A stretch of DNA of 64,000 bases from Nocardia carnea (GTDB lineage: Bacteria; Actinomycetota; Actinomycetes; Mycobacteriales; Mycobacteriaceae), in NCBI RefSeq assembly GCF_029868325.1, contig NZ_JARWNW010000241.1, positions 18,622 through 82,621 of the forward strand. Reading direction: 5' to 3'. The notes beneath the pieces are model-generated. The model searched no databases. It saw only the letters and a list, made by a program, of their open reading frames with translations, and had not been told where the DNA came from. This document shows positions 36,863 through 49,451 of this stretch, in pieces (positions within the stretch are counted from its first letter, which is position 1; each line of letters begins with the position of its first letter). The translations under genes and the position numbers were made by a program.

Positions 36863-37471
36863 ATGTCCAATTCACCTCGCACCGATTCCGGGCCGCACGT
36901 GCGTCCGGCCACTTCCGCCGATATCCCCCGGGCCACCAGAAGCCTCACCCGGGCCTTCGCCGACTACCCCTGGACCCGGCACACCATCGCCGCGGACGGG
37001 CACGAACGCCGGCTGGCCGAGTTCCAGGAACTCTTCCTCACCCGCATCGGCTTACCCCACGGCAGGGTATGGGTCGCCGACGACGGTGACGCGGTCGCCG
37101 TCTGGACCACCCCCGCCACCGATGCCGGCGCGGTATTCACCGAACTCGCACCCCGCTTCACCGAATTGGCCGGTGACCGCGCCGAGGCGCATGCGGCGGC
37201 GGAGGCGGCGATGCAGCCGCACCGCCCGGCCGAACCCGTCTGGTTCCTCGGCACCGTGGGCGTCGACCCGGCCCGCCGCGGCAGCGGACTGGGCCGCGCC
37301 GTGATCGAGCCCGGCCTGGCCGCCGCCGAACGCGAAGGTGTCGCGGCGTTCCTGGAGACGTCCACCCCGCAGAACGTGCGCTTCTACGAACACCTCGGTT
37401 TCCACGTGACCGCAGAAGTGGATATCCCCGACGGCGGCCCCCTGACCTGGTGCATGCTCCGCCGGCCGTAG
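36863..37471 (+). CDS. GNAT family N-acetyltransferase
   Basis: A 202-residue acetyl-CoA-dependent transferase of unknown substrate. VRPATSADIPRATRSLTRAF opens the fold. The acetyl-CoA loop is in FLGTVGVDPARRGSGLGRAV (RRGSGLG), followed by FLETSTPQNVRFYEHLGF, typical of the actinobacterial GNAT subgroup. ATG 36863 follows GGTGGGG; ATG 36854 is in frame. It stands alone between gap and whiA, transcribed away from gap. Confidence 0.88.
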   Translation: MSNSPRTDSGPHVRPATSADIPRATRSLTRAFADYPWTRHTIAADGHERRLAEFQELFLTRIGLPHGRVWVADDGDAVAVWTTPATDAGAVFTELAPRFTELAGDRAEAHAAAEAAMQPHRPAEPVWFLGTVGVDPARRGSGLGRAVIEPGLAAAEREGVAAFLETSTPQNVRFYEHLGFHVTAEVDIPDGGPLTWCMLRRP

Positions 37472-37683
37472 CGGTTCCTGTCCACCAGGCAGCCGAAAGC
37501 GAACCCTGCGGGTGAGACGGCCACCGACGCCGCCGTGGCTTCCTCGACACGGTCGCGCCCGGGTGAAGTCCCGTGTACTCGGACGCCGAGGGCTGCGGCC
37601 GCGCGCCGGGAAGCCCAGGACCACCGGGCCCGCGCACCACCGCAACGCAACGCCCCGGCCACCGGTCCGGGGCGTACGGCGGC

Positions 37684-38667
37684 TCAGGCGTCGTCGAGTA
37701 GTTCGGCCGTAACCGCCGATTCGGTATCCGGCACGCCGAGTTCCTTGGCCCGCCGGTCGGCCATGGACAGCAGGCGCCGGATCCGTCCGGCCACGGCGTC
37801 CTTGGTCATCGGCGGGTCGGCGAGCTGACCGAGTTCCTCGAGGGAGGCCTGCCGGTGTTCGACACGTAGCTTCCCCGCCGCCGCCAGATGGTCCGGAACG
37901 TCGTCGCCGAGCAGTTCCAGCGCACGCTCGACCCGGGCCGCCGCCGCAACCGCGGCGCGTGCCGAACGCCGCAGGTTGGCGTCGTCGAAGTTGGCGAGCC
38001 GGTTGGCGGTGGCGCGGACCTCACGCCGCATCCGGCGTTCCTCCCAGGTGAGCCGGGTGTCCTGCGCGCCCATCCGGGTGAGCAGCGCCCCGATCGCCTC
38101 GCCGTCGCGGACCACGACCCGGTCGGTGCCGCGCACCTCCCGCGCCTTGGCCGAGATACCGAGCCGCCGCGCGGCGCCCACCAGCGCCAACGCCGCCTCC
38201 GGCCCCGGGCAGCTCACCTCGAGTGCCGAGGAGCGGCCGGGTTCGGTGAGCGAACCGTGGGCCAGGAAGGCGCCGCGCCACGCTGCCTCGGCATCGGCGA
38301 CACTGCCGCCGACGACCTGGGCGGGTAGCCCGCGCACCGGCCGGCCGCGCACATCCAGCAGTCCGGTCTGGCGCGCGAGGGCTTCGCCCTCTTTCGCCAC
38401 CCGGACCACGTACCGGGAGGATTTGCGCAGGCCACCGGCACTGAGCACATGCACATCCGACCCGTATCCGTAGAGTTCGAAGATCTCCCGCCGCAGCCGC
38501 CGCGCGATGGACCCCATATCGACTTCGGCTTCGACGATCACCCGCCCGCCGACGATATGCAGACCGCCGGCGAAACGCAGCAGGGCGGACAGTTCGGCTT
38601 TACGCGCACTCACCTGTGTTACGGCGAGCCGGCTCAGCTCGTCTTTCACTTCGGCTGTCATCGCCAC
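37684..38667 (-). CDS. whiA: Sporulation/cell-division regulator WhiA
   Basis: DNA-binding regulator with an N-terminal LAGLIDADG-like domain and a C-terminal HTH. It controls sporulation-linked septation in Streptomyces and is conserved in non-sporulating actinobacteria. The 327 residues include [40 protein letters not shown], and the C-terminal [26 protein letters not shown] 38667, with AAAGGAG eight bases upstream, is preferred. ATG 38661 would make an ATGA overlap with yvcK. It is the last gene of uvrC-rapZ-yvcK-whiA. Confidence 0.94.
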   Translation of the reverse strand: MAMTAEVKDELSRLAVTQVSARKAELSALLRFAGGLHIVGGRVIVEAEVDMGSIARRLRREIFELYGYGSDVHVLSAGGLRKSSRYVVRVAKEGEALARQTGLLDVRGRPVRGLPAQVVGGSVADAEAAWRGAFLAHGSLTEPGRSSALEVSCPGPEAALALVGAARRLGISAKAREVRGTDRVVVRDGEAIGALLTRMGAQDTRLTWEERRMRREVRATANRLANFDDANLRRSARAAVAAAARVERALELLGDDVPDHLAAAGKLRVEHRQASLEELGQLADPPMTKDAVAGRIRRLLSMADRRAKELGVPDTESAVTAELLDDA

Positions 38668-39722
38668 GAGACGTGCTCCTTTCCACCCAACCCGGACCGC
38701 ACATCCTGACCCATGTGCCGTCCCTCGACTCGAAGCCCCGGCAACGCCGGACGGGGCTCGTGGATCAGTTGATCCAGTGCGGCGGCGAGCTTTCCGGCAT
38801 CGTGCCGGGCCGTTCCCGCGTCGGCGACATCGGAAAAGACTACTCGTGCCCGCAGTTGCCCGGCCGCTCTGGCCACATGTTCGCGCTCGCGTCCCTCCGG
38901 TACGCACCCGGAATCGACCAGAACCTCGTCGACCGCGAAATCCGGTGCGTGCTGGGACAATACATGCAGATGACGTTCGGCGGAGAAACCCGCCGTCTCA
39001 CCGGGCTGTGCGACCAGGTTCAGAATCAGCACCTTACGCGCCCGGGTATGCACCAGTGCATCGCGCAGGCCGGGCACCAGCAGATGCGGGATAACACTGG
39101 TGAACCACGATCCGGGCCCGAGGACCACCGCATCCGCTTGTTCGATGGCGGCGGTGGCCTCGGCGCAGGCGGGCGGGTCGGCGGGCAGCAACCGCACCCG
39201 GCGCACTTTGCCGGGGGTCGTGGCCACGGCCACCTGACCGCGAATACAGCGGCTGACCCGCGGGTCGGTTTCCAACCCCGAGACATCGGCCTCGATATCG
39301 AGCGGGAGGGTCGACATGGGCAGTACCCGGCCGCTGATGCCGAGCAGCTCACCGACCTTGTCGAGGGCGGCCACCGGATCACCCAGCACCTCGGTGAGCC
39401 CGGCCAGCAGCAGATTGCCGACCGAATGCCCCGCCAGCGCGCCGGTACCGCCGAACCGGTGCTGCACGGTCCGGGTGAGGACACCGTCGGCGTCGGCCGC
39501 CAGCGCGGCCAGGGCCATCCGCAGATCGCCGGGCGGCGGGACCCCCAATTCGCGACGCAGCCGGCCGGAAGAGCCGCCGTCGTCGGCGACGGTGACGACC
39601 GCGCTGATCCGCCGGGTCAGCCGGCGCACCGCCGACAGGGTGGCGTAGAGCCCGTGTCCGCCGCCGAGTGCGACGACTTCGGGACCGCGGCGAGTCTCGG
39701 AACCGGAATCGAGGCCGCTCAT
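38658..39722 (-). CDS. yvcK: YvcK/CofD-like protein (UDP-sugar binding)
   Basis: A 354-residue cytoplasmic protein of the CofD-like fold. YvcK binds UDP-GlcNAc and affects cell wall and carbon use. [49 protein letters not shown] and [19 protein letters not shown] are the family signatures. It overlaps both neighbours by a few bases (ATGA junction with rapZ at 39719-39722), indicating coupled translation. Confidence 0.93.
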   Translation of the reverse strand: MSGLDSGSETRRGPEVVALGGGHGLYATLSAVRRLTRRISAVVTVADDGGSSGRLRRELGVPPPGDLRMALAALAADADGVLTRTVQHRFGGTGALAGHSVGNLLLAGLTEVLGDPVAALDKVGELLGISGRVLPMSTLPLDIEADVSGLETDPRVSRCIRGQVAVATTPGKVRRVRLLPADPPACAEATAAIEQADAVVLGPGSWFTSVIPHLLVPGLRDALVHTRARKVLILNLVAQPGETAGFSAERHLHVLSQHAPDFAVDEVLVDSGCVPEGREREHVARAAGQLRARVVFSDVADAGTARHDAGKLAAALDQLIHEPRPALPGLRVEGRHMGQDVRSGLGGKEHVSWR

Positions 39723-40675
39723 TCGCGCCCCAGATCCCGGTGCAGTACCCGCACCGTATCGACCGGGCCGTCCGCATCGTTGTCGATGCTGCGGCCCGCC
39801 AGCTGACCGAGGGCCTCGGCGATCGCGACACTGCGATGTCTGCCGCCGGTACAGCCCACTGCGACGGTCATGTATCGCTTCCCCTCTTGGCGGTAACCCT
39901 GGGTGGTCAGCTCGATCAGATGCTCGCAGGTCCGCAGATAGTCCTCGGCCCCCGGACGCGACAGCACATAGTCACTGACCACCGATTCCTGACCGGTGTG
40001 CTGCCGAAGTTCTGGTACCCAGTGCGGGTTGGGCAGGAAACGCACATCCAGCACCATGTCCGCGTCCAGCGGGACACCGTACTTGAATCCGAACGATTGC
40101 ACGGTCAGCTGCAGTGCGGCGGGCGTGCCGCCGCCGTAGACCTCCTCCAGTTTCCGGTGCAACTGGTGGATCGACAGTTCCGTGGTGTCGATGACCACAT
40201 CGGCGGCGGCCTTCACGCCGGCGAGCCGGACCCGTTCGGCGGCGATCCCGGCCGACAGGGTGCCATCGGCACTGTCGTTCTGCAGCGGGTGCCGGCGCCG
40301 GGCGAACCCGAACCGGCGGATCAGCACATCGTCGGAGGCTTCCAGGAACAGGATCCGGGTCGGTACGCCGCGGGCGCGCAGCTGGTCGGTGACCGCGGGG
40401 AGATCGCCGGTGAAGAAGCGGCTGCGCACATCCATCACGATCGCCAGCCGCCGGATGGGCGGATCCGCGGAAGCACCGAGTTCGACCATCCGCCCGATCA
40501 GTTCCGGCGGCAGGTTATCGGTGACGTACCAGCCGAGATCCTCCAGAACTCGCGCGGCGGTCCCCCGCCCGGCACCGGACAACCCGGTCACCATCACGAC
40601 CTCGACCGGGGTCCCCGCACCCGGTCCCCCACCCGGCACCACTTTCGTACTGCTGTTCGATTCGACGCGAGTCAT
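39719..40675 (-). CDS. rapZ: RNase adapter RapZ-like nucleotide-binding protein
   Basis: A P-loop NTPase family protein (YvcJ/RapZ). In E. coli RapZ guides RNase E decay of the GlmZ RNA; in Gram-positives the role is less defined. The P-loop is MVTGLSGAGRGTAARVLEDL, with DNLPPELI following and the C-terminal VAVGCTGGRHRSVAIAEALG intact. ATG 40675 gives 318 residues; a longer frame upstream is unlikely. Member of the uvrC-rapZ-yvcK-whiA group. Confidence 0.93.
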   Translation of the reverse strand: MTRVESNSSTKVVPGGGPGAGTPVEVVMVTGLSGAGRGTAARVLEDLGWYVTDNLPPELIGRMVELGASADPPIRRLAIVMDVRSRFFTGDLPAVTDQLRARGVPTRILFLEASDDVLIRRFGFARRRHPLQNDSADGTLSAGIAAERVRLAGVKAAADVVIDTTELSIHQLHRKLEEVYGGGTPAALQLTVQSFGFKYGVPLDADMVLDVRFLPNPHWVPELRQHTGQESVVSDYVLSRPGAEDYLRTCEHLIELTTQGYRQEGKRYMTVAVGCTGGRHRSVAIAEALGQLAGRSIDNDADGPVDTVRVLHRDLGRE

Positions 40676-40839
40676 GTACCACCCGGATCTTGTTCGGGAA
40701 TGCGTTTCGGTCACCCTGCTGTAGCGCGTACGCCCGGACCCTGTCCCGGAGCGCAGGAACACGGCCGCGCGGGCGCAGGAACAAACGTACGTGACCCGCG
40801 CCGGTCACCGCGCTGTTGCGCCGTGCGCCGCGCCGGAGG

Positions 40840-42882
40840 CTATCGGTCCTGCAGGGCGGCCAGCACCGCCTCCGCGGTGGCCCGGCCGATCCCGGGCACC
40901 TCGATGATCTCCTCCACGGTCGCCTCCTTCAACCGCGCCACCGACCCGAAATGCGTGACCAGCGCGGTACGGCGAGCCGCGCCGAGCCCGCGCACCGAAT
41001 CCAGCGCGGACGCCGTCATCCGCCGGGATCGTTTACTGCGATGGAAAGTGATGGCGAAGCGGTGGGCTTCGTCACGCACGCGTTGCAGCAGGTAGAGCGC
41101 CTCACTGGTGCGAGGCAGGATCACCGGGTCCGGTTCGCCCGGTACCCAGACCTCTTCGAGCCGTTTCGCCAGCCCCACCACCGCGACATCGGTGATCCCG
41201 AGCTCGTCGAGGACCTCGGCCGCGGCCGCGACCTGCGGTGCGCCACCGTCGACGACGTACAGATTCGGCGGATAGGCGAACTTGCGGGGGCGCCCGGTCT
41301 TCGGATCGATTCCGGGCCGGGTGGTGATCTCCTCCTCGGCGAGGTCTTCGGCCCCGGGCGCGGTCCCGAACTCGGGTACCTCGGCCGTACCGGCGAGATC
41401 GGCCTGTTCGGTGGCATCACGTTCCCGGCGCAACCGCAGGAACCGGCGCCGGGTGACCTCGGCGATACTGGCGACGTCATCGGACCGGCCCCCGCCGGCC
41501 GCCTCCCGGATCGCATAGTGCCGGTAATCGGATTTCTTGGGCAGTCCGTCCTCGAACACCACCAGCGAGGCCACCACATCGGTGCCCTGGACATGACTGA
41601 TATCGACGCATTCGATCCGCAGCGGGGCGGTATCGAGGTCGAGGGCGTCCTGGATATCCTGCAGCGCCACCGAACGCGAGGTCAGATCGCCGGCCCGGCG
41701 GAGTTTGTGCTGGGCCAGCGCCTCGGTGGCATTGCGGGCGACGGTATCGGCGAGGGCCTTCTTGTCGCCGCGCTGCGGTACCCGCACCCGCACGGCGCTG
41801 CCGCGCAGGTGCGACAGCCAGCGCTGGACCTCGTCGACATCGGCGGGCACCTCCGGTACCAGGACCTCCCGCGGTACGACCGCCGCGGGTTGTTCTCCGG
41901 CGGTCTGCGCGGCGACGGCGGCCTGCTCACCGTAGAACTGGGTGAGGAACTGTTCCACCAGCGCGGCCAGCTCTCCACCCTGGTCGGGGGTGTCTGCCGC
42001 ATCCCCGGATTTGTCCACCACCCAGCCGCGCTGGCCGCGCACCCGGCCGGCGCGCACATGGAAGACCTGCACCGCGACCTCCAGATCGTCGCCGGCGAAA
42101 GCGATCACATCGGCATCGGTACCGTCGCCGAGTACCACGGCCTGTTTTTCCAGTGCCCGGCGCAGGGCCTGCACATCGTCGCGGAGCCGGGCCGCGGTTT
42201 CGAAATCGAGGTCCTCGGAGGCGGTATGCATCCGGCGTTCCAATTCCTTGACCATCCGGTCGGTGCGCCCGGCCAGGAAATCACAGAAATCGTCGACGAT
42301 ACGCCGGTGCTCGTCCGCGGAAACCCGGCCTACACACGGCGCCGAACATTTGTCGATATATCCGAGCAGGCAGGGGCGCCCGATCTGCCCGTGCCGTTTG
42401 AACACCCCGGTCGAGCAGGTGCGGGCCGGAAAAACACGGAGCAGCAGATCGAGGGTTTCCCGGATCGCCCACGCATGGGCATAGGGCCCGAAATAGCGGA
42501 CCCCTTTCTTCCGTGCACCGCGGTAAACGAAAAGCCGTGGATATTCCTCGTTCAGGGTGACGGCCAGCACCGGATAGGATTTGTCGTCGCGGTAGCGGAC
42601 GTTGAATCGGGGATCGAATTCCTTGATCCAGTTGTATTCCAGCTGCAGCGCTTCGACCTCGGTGGAAACCACGGTCCATTCCACGCTCGCGGCGGTGGTG
42701 ACCATTTGCCGCGTCCGCGGATGTAATGCGGCCACATCGGCGAAATACGAGTTGAGCCGATTACGCAGACTTTTCGCCTTGCCGACGTAGACGACCTGCC
42801 CGTAGGAGTCACGGAATTTGTAGACACCGGGTTCGAGCGGAATACTGCCCGGCTGCGGCCGGTACGTCGCGGGATCTGCCAC
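40840..42882 (-). CDS. uvrC: Excinuclease ABC subunit C
   Basis: Makes the dual incision in nucleotide-excision repair with UvrAB. The 680 residues contain the N-terminal GIY-YIG domain ([20 protein letters not shown]), a UvrB-binding UVR motif region ([20 protein letters not shown]), the C-terminal RNase H-like endonuclease domain ([19 protein letters not shown]) and a C-terminal helix-hairpin-helix region ([28 protein letters not shown]). GTG 42882 is the likely start. It leads the whiA operon. Confidence 0.96.
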   Translation of the reverse strand: MADPATYRPQPGSIPLEPGVYKFRDSYGQVVYVGKAKSLRNRLNSYFADVAALHPRTRQMVTTAASVEWTVVSTEVEALQLEYNWIKEFDPRFNVRYRDDKSYPVLAVTLNEEYPRLFVYRGARKKGVRYFGPYAHAWAIRETLDLLLRVFPARTCSTGVFKRHGQIGRPCLLGYIDKCSAPCVGRVSADEHRRIVDDFCDFLAGRTDRMVKELERRMHTASEDLDFETAARLRDDVQALRRALEKQAVVLGDGTDADVIAFAGDDLEVAVQVFHVRAGRVRGQRGWVVDKSGDAADTPDQGGELAALVEQFLTQFYGEQAAVAAQTAGEQPAAVVPREVLVPEVPADVDEVQRWLSHLRGSAVRVRVPQRGDKKALADTVARNATEALAQHKLRRAGDLTSRSVALQDIQDALDLDTAPLRIECVDISHVQGTDVVASLVVFEDGLPKKSDYRHYAIREAAGGGRSDDVASIAEVTRRRFLRLRRERDATEQADLAGTAEVPEFGTAPGAEDLAEEEITTRPGIDPKTGRPRKFAYPPNLYVVDGGAPQVAAAAEVLDELGITDVAVVGLAKRLEEVWVPGEPDPVILPRTSEALYLLQRVRDEAHRFAITFHRSKRSRRMTASALDSVRGLGAARRTALVTHFGSVARLKEATVEEIIEVPGIGRATAEAVLAALQDR

Positions 42883-43065
42883 GGGTCCAAGGTTAGTAGC
42901 GACCTCGGACAGACTTCGCCGCCGGGCGGGGAGCCGGTACCGCCCGCCACCGGAGGGAGCCGCCGGTGTCCGCTCCCGGAAGATCGATTCCGCCGGTCCC
43001 CCGCCGGCACGCGAGCTCGGTGGTTCGGCCGCCAACTGTCGTACCTGACGGCTACAGTGCGGAAT

Positions 43066-45018
43066 ATGCGCCCGGTACAACGGATTCGGTACGCACTGAC
43101 GATTACGGGCCTACTCGTGGTCGCATCCCTCAGCGGATGTTCCAGCGAGACCGATGCCGCGGGCCCGTGCACGCCGGTGCCCAACGGCACGGCTGTCACC
43201 GCCGCCCCCGGCACCGGTTCGGCGGCACCGGCGACCCGCGATCTGGCGACCAACCCGGAGATCGCCTCCGGCTACCGGTCCGATATGACCGCCGTGCGCA
43301 CCACCGGATATGCCGTATCCACCGCCAACTCGCATGCCACCCGCGCCGCCTGCGAGGTCCTGCGCGCCGGCGGTACCGCGGCGGATGCGCTGATCACCGC
43401 ACAAACCGTGCTCGGAATCACCGAACCGCAGGCTTCCGGGCTCGGTGGTGGCGCTTTCCTGCTGTACTACAACGCCGAGAACGCCACCGTCGAGGCCTAC
43501 GACGGGCGGGAGACCGCCCCGGCAGCGGCCACGGAGAACTATCTGCGCTGGATCAGCGATACCGACCGCACCGAACCACAGCCGGATGCCCGCGCCAGCG
43601 GGCGCTCCATCGGGGTCCCGGGGGTCGTGCGCATGCTGGGGACGGTGCATGCCGAGCACGGGCAGACCGCCTGGCGCGAACTGTTCGACCCCGCCATCGC
43701 ACTGGCCGATCACGGGTTCGAGATCAGTCCGCGGCTGGCCGGGCAGATCGCCGAATCCGCGCCCGAACTTGCCCGCGATCCGGCGGCCGCCGAATACTTC
43801 CTCGAACCGAATGGTTCCCCCAAACCGGCCGGGACGGTCCTCACCAATCCGGCCCTGTCGAAAACCTTGAGCACACTGGCCAGCGAGGGCGCCGACGCCT
43901 TCTACACCGGGCCGATCGCGCAGGATATCGTCGCCGCCACCGCGGCGAGCACCGGCGGCCGCACTCCCGGTGCGCTGACAGCCGCGGATCTGGCCGGCTA
44001 TCGGGCGGTGAAGCGAACACCGCTGTGCACCGGCTACCGGGAACACGAAATCTGCGGTATGCCGGGGCCCTCCTCCGGCGGCACTACCGTCGCGGCCACC
44101 CTCGGCATACTGGAGAACTTCGATATCCCGGCCCTGCCGCCCGAATGGGTCGACAACAACGGCGGCGTCCCGCGCGCCGAGGCCGTCCATCTGATCGCGG
44201 AGGCCGAGCGGCTCGCGTACGCCGACCGCGACAAATACATCGCCGATCCGGAGTATGTTCCCCCGCCCGGCGATTCCCCGCAGACCCTGGTCGACCCGGA
44301 GTATCTGCGCGAGCGGGCCGGGCTCATCGATCCGGGCCGCAGTATGGGCACCGCCCGGGCCGGCGACTTCGGCGCCACCACGCTGGGAGCCGGACCCCAG
44401 ACCCCTGAGCACGGCACCAGCCATATCTCGGTGGTCGATTCCTACGGCAATGCCGCGGCCATGACCACCACCGTGGAATCGGCGTTCGGCTCCTTCCACA
44501 TGGTCGACGGATTCCTGCTGAACAACCAGCTCACCGACTTCTCGGCCGATCCGGTCGATACCGCCGGCGTTCCCGTGGCGAATCGGGTCGAACCGGGTAA
44601 ACGCCCACGCAGCTCCATGAGCCCGACCCTGGTCTTCGACCCCGGGCCCGGTACGGGGCCCGGCACCCTGACCCATGTGGTCGGCTCACCGGGTGGTTCG
44701 GTGATCATCCAGTTCGTGGTGAAAACCCTGGTGGGCATGCTGGATTGGGGTCTGGATCCGCAGCAGGCGGTCTCGGCTGTATCGTTCGGTGCCGCGAACA
44801 CCCCGCTCACCGGCGTGGGCGGGGAGCATCCCGCGATCGATACGCGCGACGACGGCGCCCACGATCCTCTCGTCACCGCCTTGCGCGAGCTGGGTCACCA
44901 GGTATCGGTGGCGCCGCAGACGAGCGGGCTCAGTGTCCTGAGCCGCGACGGTGAGAATCATTGGATCGGCGGCGCCGACCCACGGCGTGAAGGCGAAGTC
45001 TTGGGTGATACGCGCTGA
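43066..45018 (+). CDS. ggt: Gamma-glutamyltransferase, lipoprotein form
   Basis: A 650-residue extracytoplasmic N-terminal-nucleophile hydrolase that splits gamma-glutamyl bonds such as those in glutathione or related thiols. The signal has the lipobox LSGCSS, so it should be membrane anchored. The autoprocessing site is the Thr of [20 protein letters not shown], followed by the GGSV glycine loop in [16 protein letters not shown] 43066 is used; GTG 43057 is in frame. Divergent from uvrC. Physiological substrate uncertain, since actinobacteria use mycothiol. Confidence 0.9.
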   Translation: MRPVQRIRYALTITGLLVVASLSGCSSETDAAGPCTPVPNGTAVTAAPGTGSAAPATRDLATNPEIASGYRSDMTAVRTTGYAVSTANSHATRAACEVLRAGGTAADALITAQTVLGITEPQASGLGGGAFLLYYNAENATVEAYDGRETAPAAATENYLRWISDTDRTEPQPDARASGRSIGVPGVVRMLGTVHAEHGQTAWRELFDPAIALADHGFEISPRLAGQIAESAPELARDPAAAEYFLEPNGSPKPAGTVLTNPALSKTLSTLASEGADAFYTGPIAQDIVAATAASTGGRTPGALTAADLAGYRAVKRTPLCTGYREHEICGMPGPSSGGTTVAATLGILENFDIPALPPEWVDNNGGVPRAEAVHLIAEAERLAYADRDKYIADPEYVPPPGDSPQTLVDPEYLRERAGLIDPGRSMGTARAGDFGATTLGAGPQTPEHGTSHISVVDSYGNAAAMTTTVESAFGSFHMVDGFLLNNQLTDFSADPVDTAGVPVANRVEPGKRPRSSMSPTLVFDPGPGTGPGTLTHVVGSPGGSVIIQFVVKTLVGMLDWGLDPQQAVSAVSFGAANTPLTGVGGEHPAIDTRDDGAHDPLVTALRELGHQVSVAPQTSGLSVLSRDGENHWIGGADPRREGEVLGDTR

Positions 45019-45164
45019 TCCGAGCCACCACACACCGGGACCAGCGCTTACGCCCGGCCCCCGGGACCCCGCGAGTGTGAGGTGCCTCGCCGAACACCGC
45101 AATAAGGTTGCCAGCCGGTAGCGGTTGTGCGATTTTGGTTTCATAGCCCCGATGAGGTGGGCTT

Positions 45165-45205
45165 CCGGACGAGAGGGTCGTACCCGGCGTGCGACAAGAC
45201 GACCC
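45165..45205 (+). promoter_or_regulatory. Guanidine-III riboswitch (ykkC-III)
   Basis: The leader of the SMR exporter reads CCGGACGAGAGGGTCGTA, CCCGGCGTGCGACAAGACGA and CCC. This matches the ykkC-III pseudoknot consensus, including CCGGACGAG, ACCCGG, GACAAGACG. Complementary GGGTCGT (45175-45181) and ACGACCC (45199-45205) form the pseudoknot stem, and CCGG (45165-45168) pairs with CCGG (45184-45187). The switch turns on the gene when free guanidine binds; the ribosome site GGAGG lies just downstream. Confidence 0.88.
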
Positions 45206-45217
45206 ACGGAGGTCGTC

Positions 45218-45538
45218 ATGGCATTGGCATGGATCGTTCTCGTGGTTTCCGGTGTCCTGGAGGCGGTGTGGGCCACCGCTCTGGGCAAAACCGAAGGTTT
45301 CTCCAAATGGCCCCCGACGGTGCTGTTCGTCGTCGCGCTCGTTGCCAGTATGGGCGGACTCGCCTATGCAATGCGTGATCTGCCGGTGGGCACGGCGTAC
45401 TCGGTATGGGTGGGTATCGGCGCGGTACTCACCGTCGTCTATGCCATGGCCACCGGGGAAGAACCGGTCACGATCGGAAAACTGGTCTTCCTGACCATGA
45501 TCATCTCCGGAGTGGTCGGACTGAAACTCGCCCACTGA
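45218..45538 (+). CDS. sugE: SMR-family guanidinium exporter (SugE/Gdx type)
   Basis: A 106-residue, four-helix small multidrug resistance protein. WIVLVVSGVLEAVWATALGK carries the essential membrane Glu (E in VLEAVWATAL), and GTAYSVWVGIGAVLTVVY is the family signature. The Gdx subgroup exports guanidinium rather than broad cations; the upstream guanidine-III riboswitch supports that directly. ATG 45218 has GGAGG seven bases upstream. It stands alone. Confidence 0.93.
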   Translation: MALAWIVLVVSGVLEAVWATALGKTEGFSKWPPTVLFVVALVASMGGLAYAMRDLPVGTAYSVWVGIGAVLTVVYAMATGEEPVTIGKLVFLTMIISGVVGLKLAH

Positions 45539-45683
45539 GCGTCGCGACGAGCGCCGAATGCGCAGGCCGGCGCCACGCCCAGGTGTCGCACCGGTAGCGG
45601 TGGACAACGGCGGCCGAGCCGGACGACGCGGGTGATCTCGGCCCGTGCGGTCGCACCGGCGCTCAGATCTAGGCCGAGCGGAG

Positions 45684-45731
45684 GGTCCTGTCCACGGGCA
45701 GGATCAGGTTCCCGGGGTTTGTCCCGGGACC
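45684..45731. terminator. Two tandem hairpins between convergent genes
   Basis: A first stem pairs GTCCTGTCC with GGGCAGGAT-type bases (45685-45705, one G-U). A second is GGTTCCCGGG (45707-45716) against CCCGGGACC (45723-45731) with one bulged T. They sit in the roughly 290-bp gap between the convergent SMR and PH-domain genes and likely stop transcription from both sides. The rest of the gap shows no gene. Confidence 0.5.
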
Positions 45732-45825
45732 ACGAAGGCGACCAGCGGGTGCGACCGCATGGTGAAATGTCCTCCTACGGTGCCGCCTCTCCGGCCGCCC
45801 GCAGAGGGCGTCGATTGCGGCGGAA

Positions 45826-46320
45826 TCAGGCGGTGTCGGTGTACTTCGTACCGAGTTCGCGGAGCCGGTCCAGGGCGGCGGCGGCGCGCTCGCCGTCGTT
45901 GGAGCGAATGGCCAGCATGGGGACGTAGTCGTCGTTCACCAGCTCCAGCCGGGCCCAGGCCTTACGGTCGGGGAACGATACGCCCCGGATATGTTTCCAT
46001 TCGAATGCACTGTCGCCCAGCACATTACGAACCACCACACCGTGTTCCCCGGCGCGCACACGGGGCCGGGTGAGCAGTAGTACGGCGATGGCGCCGAAAA
46101 TACCGATACAGGCCATCGCGAACTGGTCCACGACCCGGAAGTTCACCCCGGTGTAGTCGACCCGCAGGAACACCCCGAGCAGGACGAAGGCCACCACCAA
46201 GCAGATGGCCACGATGAACGCGGTCCGGCGCGCTTTACGCGGGCGCACCTCGAATTCCCATTCGGACGGCTGATCCGCGCCCGGGTTCCCGCCGCGCCGC
46301 AGCATACGCACCACCGGCAC
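45826..46320 (-). CDS. PH-domain membrane protein (Rv1417-like)
   Basis: A 164-residue protein. Two membrane segments (AFIVAICLVVAFVLLGVFL and FAMACIGIFGAIAVLLLT) precede a PH-like domain (RVRAGEHGVVVRNVLG, WKHIRGVSFPDRKAWARLEL). In mycobacteria the gene after ribH, which I recall as Rv1417, encodes a similar protein, so the linkage is old. It starts 3 bp after ribH and is probably co-transcribed. Function unknown. Confidence 0.85.
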   Translation of the reverse strand: MPVVRMLRRGGNPGADQPSEWEFEVRPRKARRTAFIVAICLVVAFVLLGVFLRVDYTGVNFRVVDQFAMACIGIFGAIAVLLLTRPRVRAGEHGVVVRNVLGDSAFEWKHIRGVSFPDRKAWARLELVNDDYVPMLAIRSNDGERAAAALDRLRELGTKYTDTA

Positions 46321-46323
46321 CGT

Positions 46324-48076
<1,753 letters not shown>

Positions 48077-48154
48077 GTCTGCAATGCTCCATCTCGATTG
48101 GTCGCTGATCACACTACTGGGTCCGTCCGGCCCGTCCGGGCGCGGCCGGAAGTA

Positions 48155-48775
48155 TCAACCGCGCTGATGGAGGCGCTCGACGTACTTCGCGATCACATCG
48201 ACTTCCAGGTTCACCACGGTCCCGGCAGCGGCGGAGCCGAGATCGGTCAGGCTGAGAGTGGTCGGGATGAGGGAGACCTCGAACCAGTCGCGGGCACCGT
48301 CGGCGGCCGGTGTTTCGGCGCGCCCGAGCCCGGATACGGTGAGCGAAATACCGTTCACCGTGATGGAGCCCTTCTCGACCACATACTTCGCGATCGCGTC
48401 GGGCAGCGAGATCCGGACGACCTCCCAGTTCTCGCCGGGCGTGCGGGTCAGGATGGTGCCGGTCCCGTCCACGTGCCCCTGCACGATATGGCCGCCGAGG
48501 CGACTGTTCACGGCAGCGGCCCGCTCGAGATTCACCTGCGCGCCGGGGCCGAGGCCGCCGATACTCGACCGGCGCAGCGTTTCGCCCATCACGTCGACGG
48601 TGAACACCTCGTCGATGACATCGACCACGGTGAGGCACACCCCGTTGACCGCAATGGAATCGCCGTGCCCGGCATCGGAGGTGACCAGTTTGCCGCGGAT
48701 GGTCAGCCGGGCCGCGTCGGTCAGCTGTTCGCAGGCGACGATCTCACCCAGCTCCTCGACAATGCCTGTGAACAT
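48155..48775 (-). CDS. ribE: Riboflavin synthase, alpha chain
   Basis: Dismutes two lumazines to riboflavin. The 206-residue protein shows the tandem-barrel layout: MFTGIVEELGEI start, VNGVCLTVVDVIDEVFTVDV in the first half and VNGISLTVSGLGRAETPA in the second. ATG 48775 has GGGAG five bases upstream. It heads ribE-ribBA-ribH on the minus strand. No FMN riboswitch signature was found in the leader. Confidence 0.95.
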   Translation of the reverse strand: MFTGIVEELGEIVACEQLTDAARLTIRGKLVTSDAGHGDSIAVNGVCLTVVDVIDEVFTVDVMGETLRRSSIGGLGPGAQVNLERAAAVNSRLGGHIVQGHVDGTGTILTRTPGENWEVVRISLPDAIAKYVVEKGSITVNGISLTVSGLGRAETPAADGARDWFEVSLIPTTLSLTDLGSAAAGTVVNLEVDVIAKYVERLHQRG

Positions 48776-49451
48776 GCCTTCTCCCGTTCGCATCGGTGTT
48801 CCGCCTACGGAACGGCACCAGCGGTACCGAATATTCCCAGTTCGCCGTCCACGACCAGACTAGTTGGCACCCGCGCGCGCGAACCATGGCCGCCCACTCG
48901 CCGGAACACCGTCACTCCGATCGCCTACCGGTGCGGCACAGCCGAGCCGGTCCGGCCGACCCCTTCCGGAAATTTTGCGGTCGAATGACCGTCGTCACAA
49001 TTGTCACCCCGAATCGCATGAACGCTCCGACGAGCAGCTATATGGTCCGGACCGGTTCCCGGCAGTTCACCTTTTCCCGGCCGAGACCGCATCGAAACCG
49101 GAAATGTTCCTCGATTTGCGCGCTCACACCGGCCGACGCAATATGGTGAGGTGATCGGTCCACCGCCCTCGAACACCCCGCGGCGCGGCCGGACACGAAG
49201 TTCCCCGACGACGGCCACCGCCGCGGAAGACCGTGCGCCACAAGCCTTCACGAACAACCGGATCCACACACCACAACGCGGCCGGAACATATGGCCGCGG
49301 ATCGGCAATCCGGTACCCCTCGCCCCAGCGACAGTGTTGTCCGGGCATCGGATCCCGCGGTGACAGCACCGGGTGGATCCGCGCGGGCTCCGCGCCCCGG
49401 AAGACCGCGCCCCGTCAAGCACGTCCATTACTCGAGGAAGCCCTGAGCGTC
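48776..49451. other. Long gap upstream of ribE and of a divergent hypothetical gene
   Basis: About 680 bp without a convincing gene. Open frames are short and lack ribosome sites. Promoters for ribE (minus) and the hypothetical at 49452 (plus) must lie here. I looked for the conserved FMN-riboswitch segments on the ribE-sense strand and saw none. In mycobacteria ribD lies between rpe and ribE; it is not present in this gap. Confidence 0.55.

Noticed and set aside
48776..49451. FMN riboswitch ahead of ribE
   Set aside because: None of the conserved RFN segments could be found on the ribE-sense strand.
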